Part shown: piece after piece, positions 34,601 to 38,394 of the stretch
Position numbering within the stretch: the first letter of the stretch is position 1
How the letters are laid out: every line of letters starts with the position of its first letter
Source of the DNA: Niastella sp.
Lineage (GTDB): Bacteria > Bacteroidota > Bacteroidia > Chitinophagales > Chitinophagaceae
NCBI GenBank assembly: GCA_017744515.1
Contig: JAGIBF010000006.1
Coordinates: forward strand, 1 to 38,394
Length of the DNA: 38,394 bases
Reading direction: 5' to 3'
Notes under the pieces: model-generated
The model's database searches: none
Seen by the model: only the letters and a program-made list of their open reading frames with translations
What the model was told of the DNA's origin: nothing
Translations under genes and position numbers: made by a program

Positions 34601-34646
34601 ATTGGGAAAAACCAAGAAGAGCAATGATAGCTGTCGTTTTTTTCAT
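31620..34646 (-). CDS. Large periplasmic TPR-repeat protein
   Basis: The protein has 1008 residues with a signal peptide (1-19, SIA/Q). The body is almost wholly tetratricopeptide-type helices, with clear units such as AKPLFDAIRQMKNDPNYIDA, NYYYGFLSFYDKKYNDAL and QAQGFFEQVASASP. Such long TPR proteins pair with outer-membrane barrels in Bacteroidota genomes. It is probably a periplasmic scaffold for envelope assembly or secretion. The charged C-terminus (about 985-1008) is helical and may be a coiled coil. It starts the minus-strand group ending at 28039. Confidence 0.92.
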   Translation of the reverse strand: MKKTTAIIALLGFSQFSIAQQTRFLNDPQASYKQAKEYFQREQYSLAYPLLKDLQLKQRETDIINQAIPYQEVKYYTVVCALKQNEKGAVAKAKDFIDLEDNDVRTQMMGYHLAEYHFREQNYTEAIPLYEKVDISNLTNREIADMKFHLGYSYFTNKQFAQAKPLFDAIRQMKNDPNYIDANYYYGFLSFYDKKYNDALAAFRVVEDHENYGKVVPYYVANIYYALGQKDKALEYAESKLKRGNLHYDLEMRQIVGHAYFEKQQYDKALPYLETYVNKSDKVRREDVYELSYSYYKANNWNKAIEGFRQISGKDDSLAQNAMYLLGDAYLKTNQKANARNAFLIGAANNSNAKQKEISMYNYAKLSYELGYQDVALTELQKFTQAYPQSEYNNEARELMVSVLANTNNYKDALSLLEGVKSPSPNARRLYPKILYGRATELANDGMLVSAMELLTRAEIDPNNTAVLPFVQFWKGEISYRLTKLDDAIRYYFEYLKTPVVNGEVNPLNAKYNLGYSFLKKENYKQAQGFFEQVASASPKINASAIEQDAYVRIADCYYMNRDYKKAEAMYNKVLDYSWPSSDYATFQKAMIAGVNNGKEKINLLSSISRKYPTSSLVADANMEVAVTLLANEQFREAIPYLKNVVSDPNSSLKPKAHLKMGIAYYNLDNNTEALNQYTTILKQFPNSPEADAALENARIIYIEQGKTSEYVNFARTMGKEVTSTQEDELAYQEAEVQFNNGNFPAAAKKFEDYLAKFPEGKNSLEALYYKSEIYFNQKDWAKAAAGYEMLADRVPHKFGEKALVNAARLNFFDLKDYAKAEKYFIKLKDFASSQENKLEGMRGLLRSQYQLQKWDDAVANARDLLNQKGIGTDDKVLANLAIAKSHQNAKEYDKAITAYRSVVSLSKSAYGAEARYEIANSFLAQNRLGDAEKAAFEVINKAGSYENWVTKAYILLGDVYFKQQDYFNAKATYQSVVDNAKIEELRQEAERKLKETADAEKKNSKVE

Positions 34647-34898
34647 TCCCTGCTATTTTATTCGATACTTTTTGGATGGGGAGCAAAAAAAATTACGAAC
34701 AACGAATCGGATTTTAGTGATTGAATTCTTACTTCCAGTTCGACATTCGTATTGCATTTCAGTTGGCGCCCCTGCTGGGTTTTTAACGTGGTAAAGTTTC
34801 TAATTATTTTATGTACGACCAAAGATCGTTCCTAACACTGTGGATAAGTGCAAGGATTAACAATTCTTTTTGATTATGAATTGCAAAAACAAAACCAT

Positions 34899-34906
34899 TA
34901 CTTTTG
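34899..34906 (+). promoter_or_regulatory. -7 promoter box for the DoxX gene
   Basis: TACTTTTG matches TAnnTTTG, 17 nt before the DoxX ATG. A TTTG at 34869-34872 is 26 nt upstream, a rather long spacer. The rest of the 276-bp gap (34647-34922) shows nothing else. Confidence 0.4.
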
Positions 34907-34922
34907 AAAAAACATCCTCCTG

Positions 34923-35330
34923 ATGAGTAAACTACTATCCACTAACTACACCACCGGTGCCTTCAATTTTGGTGCCCTGGTACTCCGCCTCGCCATGGGC
35001 GGATTATTGTTGCCACATGGCTACGATAAATTAGTCCACTTTGCCCAATACAAAGGAAAGTTCATCAACTTTATGGGCATCGGAAATACAGCATCACTCG
35101 GCCTGACCGTTTTTGCGGAGTTATTTTGCGCCCTCTTTGTGGTATTGGGGTTGGCAACAAGGCTCGCAGCTATACCACCAGCCATTGCCATGTTTGTTGC
35201 CCTGTGGAAAGGACATAACCTCGACATATTTGGTGAAGGAGAACATGCTTCACTCTTCATGTTCGGTTTTATTGTGATCCTCATCATCGGCCCCGGTAAA
35301 GCCAGTGTTGATGGCGCCATGGGTAAATAA
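34923..35330 (+). CDS. DoxX-family membrane protein
   Basis: The protein has 135 residues and four hydrophobic helices (about 15-32, 57-78, 80-96, 106-125). It has the DoxX family signature ALVLRLAMGGLLLPHGYDKL (about 19-38) and GFIVILIIGPGKASVD near the end. Family members are inner-membrane proteins often tied to quinone or thiol redox work, but this one has no redox Cys pair, so the function is open. It is followed by a strong terminator (35342-35368), and the next gene is separate. Confidence 0.88.
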   Translation: MSKLLSTNYTTGAFNFGALVLRLAMGGLLLPHGYDKLVHFAQYKGKFINFMGIGNTASLGLTVFAELFCALFVVLGLATRLAAIPPAIAMFVALWKGHNLDIFGEGEHASLFMFGFIVILIIGPGKASVDGAMGK

Positions 35331-35341
35331 TAAATCGTTAT

Positions 35342-35368
35342 AGGTGACACTTGTTGAAAGTGTCACCT
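35342..35368. terminator. Terminator after the DoxX gene
   Basis: AGGTGACACTT (35342-35352) pairs perfectly with AAGTGTCACCT (35358-35368) around the loop GTTGA, followed by TATC rather than a long T-run. It ends 77 bp before the thioesterase ATG and overlaps a GTG-led extension of that reading frame, which I therefore reject. Confidence 0.75.
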
Positions 35369-35445
35369 TATCAAATAAAGGTCTCGAAGCAAAAGATTGC
35401 CGACTGTCGATTGCTGATTGCCGAAAACCACGACTCAACATCACC

Positions 35446-35856
35446 ATGTTTATAGCGGAAACCAACATACGCGTACGATACGCAGAAACCGACCAGATGG
35501 ATGTGGTCTATTACGGCAACTATGCACAATACTTTGAAGTAGGACGTGCCGAATCAATCCGGCAACTCGGATTTACCTACAAAGACATGGAACAAAATGG
35601 CGTGATGATGCCAGTGGTAGAAATGCAATGCAGGTACCTGCGTCCGGCACATTATGATGACCTTATCACTGTTAAAACCACGCTTCGGGAATTACCTACC
35701 GATCACCGCATAGAATTTCACCACGAAGTATACAATGAGCAGAAAAAGCTGCTGACCACCGGTAAGGTTGTTTTATTCTTTCTGGATATCAAAACAAAAG
35801 CAAAAGCAGCCATGCCTGCCGACCTGAAAGAAGCCCTGGCGGCTTATTTTATCTGA
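35446..35856 (+). CDS. Acyl-CoA thioesterase, YbgC-like hotdog fold
   Basis: The protein has 136 residues from the ATG at 35446. The active-site motif of the 4-hydroxybenzoyl-CoA thioesterase/YbgC group is clear: RYAETDQMDVVYYGNY (10-25), with the catalytic Asp in TDQMD and a Tyr where many members have His. A beta-rich core with VKTTLRELPTDHRIEFHHEV follows. It hydrolyses short or aromatic acyl-CoA. The 77-bp leader holds word repeats and a terminator but no clear promoter. Confidence 0.92.
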   Translation: MFIAETNIRVRYAETDQMDVVYYGNYAQYFEVGRAESIRQLGFTYKDMEQNGVMMPVVEMQCRYLRPAHYDDLITVKTTLRELPTDHRIEFHHEVYNEQKKLLTTGKVVLFFLDIKTKAKAAMPADLKEALAAYFI

Positions 35857-35861
35857 AGAAC

Positions 35862-35950
35862 AAGACCGAAAGTCAGCAAAGTCCGAAAGTCGGTTCTTAA
35901 TAATAGAGCATTAAACTTCCGGTCTTTCTGTCATCCGGACTTTCCGACAT
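35862..35950. repeat. Imperfect inverted word repeats after the thioesterase gene
   Basis: Words such as AAGACCGAAAGTC, GTCCGAAAGTCGG and, on the right, CCGGTCTTTC and CCGGACTTTCCGAC form an imperfect inverted pair around an AT-rich centre near 35900. The word class is that of 11361, 12845 and 13038. No T-run is present. Confidence 0.55.
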
Positions 35951-36035
35951 TTTGTTAATGTTTCCTTAATGATTCCTTAACCGTTGAAAGTTAGCAAAAG
36001 CGGTTAAAAGCCATTTCTTTGTGACACCAATCCAC

Positions 36036-36161
36036 GAAAAACCGAATCATCCAATGTCACTGAAAAACCAGGCATTTCAATATCCTTAAAAAGCCCAAAG
36101 ACCCAGTCCGAGAAAAACCAGTCAAGATCCAATGAAGGAAAACCGTTTATTTCCCGTCCAG
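36036..36161. repeat. Array of five units of about 25 bp with GAAAAACC-like cores
   Basis: Cores lie at 36036, 36062, 36087, 36112 and 36137, so the starts are 26, 25, 25 and 25 bp apart. Three cores are exactly GAAAAACC; those at 36087 (TAAAAAGC) and 36137 (GGAAAACC) are degenerate. The stretch after each core varies, but ATCCAATG recurs in units 1 and 4. The array is out of phase with any reading frame. It lies in the 387-bp gap between the convergent thioesterase and hydrolase genes and runs into the terminator at 36171. Confidence 0.6.
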
Positions 36162-36170
36162 AAGTCCTTT

Positions 36171-36202
36171 GAAAAACATCCCAGGCGGATGTTTTTCTTT
36201 TT
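36171..36202 (+). terminator. Terminator after the 25-bp array
   Basis: GAAAAACATCC (36171-36181) pairs perfectly with GGATGTTTTTC (36187-36197) around the loop CAGGC, then a T-run. The left stem repeats the array core (GAAAAAC). On the minus strand it could also stop read-through past the hydrolase gene. Confidence 0.88.
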
Positions 36203-36243
36203 ATTTCCAGCCTTCTCCGCGCTAAAAACACTGAAAAGCAACA

Positions 36244-37197
36244 CTACCTGAGTACAAAGCTACCGATGCGCACAGGTAATTCCGGTACTATCGGAAGATC
36301 AGGTTCATTGTAAGTTTTCATATTAGCCGCCCGGTCGCCTTCCACCAGTTTAAGAAGATGGTTCATTTTTTCAATCAACACCAGTGTTGATTTGGGACTG
36401 GCAGCTGCCAATCGCCTGGCATCCTCCACAGGTATCTGTATATCATTAGTGCCCTGAATAAGCAACACAGGAATACGCAACTTAGCTATCTCCACCTGCG
36501 GATCGTACTTGAACCAGGATATCATATAAGGCTGTATCGATGGGCGGAACAGCGATAACAGCATTATATTCACATGCTTCACCGTAAAGCCGTTTTTCAG
36601 GCTATCAAGAATGGGAGCAGCAGCATCGCCTGCCTGCTTCGATTGAGCGCCGATCTGCTCCAGGAGCAGTTGATTGGCAGGCCGTCCAACACCTGCAATA
36701 GATACAAACTGATCGGCATTCGCCGCAGCGATCATTCCAATCAAAGACCCCTCACTATGTCCGATCACCACCACCCTTGAAAAACGTTTATCCGCTTTCA
36801 GCAATGCAACCCAGCCTTTTGCATCATCCACATAATCATCAAAACGCAGAGTGGTTTCACTCCCGCCTGCCCCCATGCTTTCCCCTACACCACGCTTATC
36901 ATACCGGAGTGTGGCTATCCCCTGCTTTATTAAAGCGTCAGATAACATTTTCAGCGAATTATTCTTCGTCATCGCACTATTACCATCCCGGTCAGTAGGT
37001 CCTGACCCCGCAATGATCAATGCCACGGGAACCTTGCCCGCACCTGCAGCAGGCAAAGACAATACACCGGATATATTACCAGCCTTGGTAGGCAGGCTCA
37101 CCTTACTTTCAGTAAAAGAAGTATCGCGGGTTGTAGCGGCGGTTGCGGAAATGGTAGTCGACACCACCAGGCACAGGAAGACAAAGTATTTTTTCAT
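36244..37197 (-). CDS. Secreted alpha/beta hydrolase
   Basis: The protein has 317 residues with a signal peptide (1-20, ATA/A). The nucleophile elbow is GHSEGSLIG (Ser in GHSEG), the acid is in GTNDIQI and the base His in KMNHLLKL. An oxyanion loop-like AGSGPTDRDGN precedes the RYDKRGVGES strand. The substrate is probably a small ester or peptide. A -7-like box lies at 37220-37227 on its strand. Confidence 0.9.
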   Translation of the reverse strand: MKKYFVFLCLVVSTTISATAATTRDTSFTESKVSLPTKAGNISGVLSLPAAGAGKVPVALIIAGSGPTDRDGNSAMTKNNSLKMLSDALIKQGIATLRYDKRGVGESMGAGGSETTLRFDDYVDDAKGWVALLKADKRFSRVVVIGHSEGSLIGMIAAANADQFVSIAGVGRPANQLLLEQIGAQSKQAGDAAAPILDSLKNGFTVKHVNIMLLSLFRPSIQPYMISWFKYDPQVEIAKLRIPVLLIQGTNDIQIPVEDARRLAAASPKSTLVLIEKMNHLLKLVEGDRAANMKTYNEPDLPIVPELPVRIGSFVLR

Positions 37198-37219
37198 GTG
37201 ATGCTTTTATCTTTCCTGA

Positions 37220-37227
37220 CAAACATA
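37220..37227 (-). promoter_or_regulatory. -7 promoter box for the alpha/beta hydrolase gene
   Basis: On the minus strand TATGTTTG matches TAnnTTTG, 23 bp before the ATG. Two copies of ACGGTATA (37227-37234 and 37251-37258) lie next to it, 24 bp apart, and may be regulator sites. There is no full -33 TTTG. Confidence 0.35.
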
Positions 37228-37288
37228 CGGTATACCTATCAATACCCGCAACGGTATATCCCACATGGCCATATTTACAACAAAAAAA

Positions 37289-37307
37289 GGGGCCACTGTA
37301 CGGCCCC
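37289..37307 (-). terminator. Terminator for the small secreted protein gene
   Basis: On the plus strand GGGGCC (37289-37294) pairs with GGCCCC (37302-37307) around ACTGTAC. The A-run at 37282-37288 becomes a T-run on the minus strand, so it ends the gene at 37332. Confidence 0.82.
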
Positions 37308-37331
37308 GTCTATTTCGTTAAAATAAATAAC

Positions 37332-37913
37332 TTAAAGTCTTATAATAATCCCGGCATTCAGCGATACAGTCGTCACCTTATGCATAAAAGGTTCTAACAC
37401 TTTCTCGGGCACCGGCGCACCTACGTATAAATCCTGTCCCGGATGATCTGCAATAGGAAAAAACTGCGATTCGACAGCTTCTCTGTGCATTCTCTTTTGC
37501 CGCCCGAAATTCACCATGCTTGAAAACCCAAAAAACTTAGCCCCATCAAAAGGGAAAACCGCAAAGCCTACACCGAAAGGAGTCTGGCTATTGAAAAAAT
37601 TAAACCCATCATTCTTAGGATCAGGAGAATCACTTTTATAATCGATCAGTGGAATATTCAATAAAAAATTAAACCTTTGTTCTTCTCCTAATGGAAAAAG
37701 AACGACCACTGACAAAGTAGCTCCATCCTTATTCATACTCTTTTCTTTCACACTGGCATCCTGTTTCAGAATGTAAACATACTCACCCTGGAAATTGTGA
37801 AAATAGCTTACAGTAAGGCCTGTTTTTACATTCAGGTTTTTAAACAACCCAGTCTGGGAGAATCCTGGAGTTAAAATGGCAAAAAAGCAGCCAAGAAGAA
37901 TGAACTTGTTCAT
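37332..37913 (-). CDS. Small secreted or outer-membrane protein of unknown function
   Basis: The protein has 193 residues with a signal peptide (1-19, GFS/Q). The rest looks beta-rich, with aromatic residues (VSYFHNFQGEYVYILKQ, FNFLLNIPLI, TPFGVGFAVFPF) and a strand-like C-terminus ending LNAGIIIRL, which would fit a small outer-membrane barrel. I cannot name the family. A 20-bp palindrome lies upstream at 37950-37969. Confidence 0.75.
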   Translation of the reverse strand: MNKFILLGCFFAILTPGFSQTGLFKNLNVKTGLTVSYFHNFQGEYVYILKQDASVKEKSMNKDGATLSVVVLFPLGEEQRFNFLLNIPLIDYKSDSPDPKNDGFNFFNSQTPFGVGFAVFPFDGAKFFGFSSMVNFGRQKRMHREAVESQFFPIADHPGQDLYVGAPVPEKVLEPFMHKVTTVSLNAGIIIRL

Positions 37914-37949
37914 GGTAAACGTTTGTTTTTAATTGGATTATTATTACAC

Positions 37950-37969
37950 ATTTATACACTTGTATAAAT
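37950..37969. promoter_or_regulatory. Operator-like palindrome upstream of the small secreted protein
   Basis: ATTTATACACTTGTATAAAT is two 9-bp arms around CT. It lies 37-56 bp before the ATG at 37913, a place where a dimeric regulator could block or help transcription. The regulator is unknown. Confidence 0.4.
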
Positions 37970-38238
37970 TCTTTGTAACACTGCTAACCCTATAAAGGGG
38001 TAATGGCATTTACTCATGAGTTTAGAACATGCTATGGCGTTATGCAGAGCATAGCAATAGTCATTGCTTTTATGATGGCATAAAAACAAATTTCAACAGC
38101 CCGGAACTGTGAAAACTAAACAAAACCGTGGTTGGGAAAAATCAAATATGAACTAAAAAGGGATAGGTCGGGGTGCTAAAATCAGAGAAGTGAATAATCG
38201 CCGCGCAAAGGTATAGATAATATTTATATCAATACAAA

Positions 38239-38264
38239 TTAAGTGGTCGAATTCGACCACTTAA
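38239..38264. repeat. Perfect 26-bp palindrome
   Basis: The arms TTAAGTGGTCGAA (38239-38251) and TTCGACCACTTAA (38252-38264) are exact reverse complements with no spacer. It lies 38 bp after the stop of the minus-strand gene at 38302, so its RNA could be a terminator-like hairpin; A/T runs flank it on one side. A dimeric regulator site is the other option. Confidence 0.7.
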
Positions 38265-38301
38265 AAAATTCAAGAATAGTGTGAATTCTTATCCAGTAGT
38301 G

Positions 38302-38394
38302 CTACTTCAACACATCCAACACTTTATACATCTTTTTCACCGCTTCACCGGCAGCACCATCATAATTATTGACGATAATGGCATAGATATATTC
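38302..38394 (-). CDS. C-terminal end of a PBP4/DacB-like D-Ala-D-Ala carboxypeptidase (5' part beyond window)
   Basis: Thirty residues and a TAG stop are visible on the minus strand: YAIIVNNYDGAAGEAVKKMY, then KVLDVLK. The pattern 'aiivNNY.G....a...m..vl..L' resembles the last helix of penicillin-binding protein 4/DacB-type carboxypeptidases. With only the tail present, the assignment is tentative. Confidence 0.55.
   Translation of the reverse strand, partial: EYIYAIIVNNYDGAAGEAVKKMYKVLDVLK

Larger units (their letters stand above)
36028..36202 (+). ncRNA. Candidate small RNA covering the 25-bp array
   Basis: A weak promoter (TTAG at 35991-35994, TTTCTTTG at 36014-36021, each one mismatch from consensus) would start near 36028. 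The strong terminator at 36171-36202 would end it, giving about 170 nt with the five-unit array. No conserved RNA family is recognised. The start is unsure and there is no expression evidence, so this is a low-confidence candidate. Confidence 0.25.
37914..38301. other. 388-bp intergenic gap with palindromes, no gene seen
   Basis: No coding frame or tRNA was found. The gap holds an operator-like palindrome at 37950-37969, a 7-bp hairpin (TGCTATG 38030-38036 with CATAGCA 38050-38056) and the 26-bp palindrome at 38239. Confidence 0.6.

Noticed and set aside
35344..35445. GTG-led extension of the thioesterase
   Set aside because: It starts inside a terminator hairpin and runs through repeat words; the family motif begins near the ATG at 35446.
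36036..36161. CRISPR array
   Set aside because: Cores are 8 nt with 17-nt gaps, cores vary, and no cas genes are present.
36004..36231. A 75-codon minus-strand frame across the 25-bp array
   Set aside because: The repeat period is not a multiple of three, so the frame shifts through the repeats; composition is unlike a protein gene and it spans a terminator.

Overview
The window reads as a chromosomal segment of a Bacteroidota bacterium, most likely of the family Chitinophagaceae (Chitinophaga/Niastella-like). The signs are four proteins with type IX secretion (T9SS) C-terminal sorting domains, several TAnnTTTG-type -7 promoter boxes, a bacillithiol-pathway deacetylase (BshB1), an HU-CCDC81-type membrane protein, an ECF sigma factor paired with an anti-sigma/TonB fusion, a LytS/LytTR two-component pair, and a four-helix-bundle 'S23/IVS' gene. 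The family assignment is an inference. No rRNA, tRNA, CRISPR array, transposase or integrase was recognised.

Layout. 1-2551: the 5' part of a parallel beta-helix (pectate-lyase-3-like) protein on the minus strand, divergent from a LexA/CI-type autocleaving repressor that sits behind three 12-bp operator-like palindromes. 2597-6770 (minus): two tandem paralogues with a Cys/His-rich N-terminus, an internal membrane/signal segment and a T9SS tail, followed (upstream in transcription) by a membrane-anchored alpha/alpha-toroid protein. 7009-10151 (plus): ECF sigma factor, anti-sigma/TonB fusion, DUF2911 protein. 10333-14124 (minus): the putrescine genes aguB and aguA, separated by an AT-rich four-helix-bundle gene flanked by inverted repeats, then an acyl desaturase. 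14389-16301 (minus): bshB1 and a serine beta-lactamase-like hydrolase. 16493-17896 (plus): dihydrolipoyl dehydrogenase. 18009-19322 (minus): an HExxH protein of unknown family. 19489-21203 (plus): LytS-like kinase and LytTR regulator with an ATGA overlap. 21259-23227: DUF4197 lipoprotein and a divergent FAD oxidoreductase. 23262-24515 (minus): M43-type metalloprotease. 24927-27954 (plus): glutaminyl cyclotransferase and two secreted proteins. 28039-34646 (minus): methyltransferase, HU-CCDC81 membrane protein, outer-membrane beta-barrel and a 1008-residue TPR protein. 34923-35856 (plus): DoxX and a hotdog thioesterase. 36244-37913 (minus): alpha/beta hydrolase and a small secreted protein. 38302-end (minus): the C-terminal tail of a PBP4/DacB-like protein.

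How the genes work together. AguA and AguB are the two steps from agmatine to putrescine. The sigma/anti-sigma pair probably controls envelope genes, and the divergent 2597-6770 cluster is a positional candidate target. The TPR protein, beta-barrel and HU-CCDC81 protein form a same-strand envelope group. The secreted proteases, cyclotransferase and T9SS cargo fit a polymer- and protein-degrading lifestyle.

The most interesting material lies between genes. (1) An array of five units about 25 bp apart, each starting with a GAAAAACC-like core, runs straight into a strong terminator (36036-36200). (2) A roughly 75-bp element with identical ends and a variable middle occurs twice (10237-10311 and 31533-31609, inverted). 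(3) Word-like inverted repeats abut stop codons in many places and have entered the 5' end of aguA, which has no ATG start. (4) Two terminators 7.7 kb apart share nearly the same hairpin. (5) The repressor has an ordered operator array.
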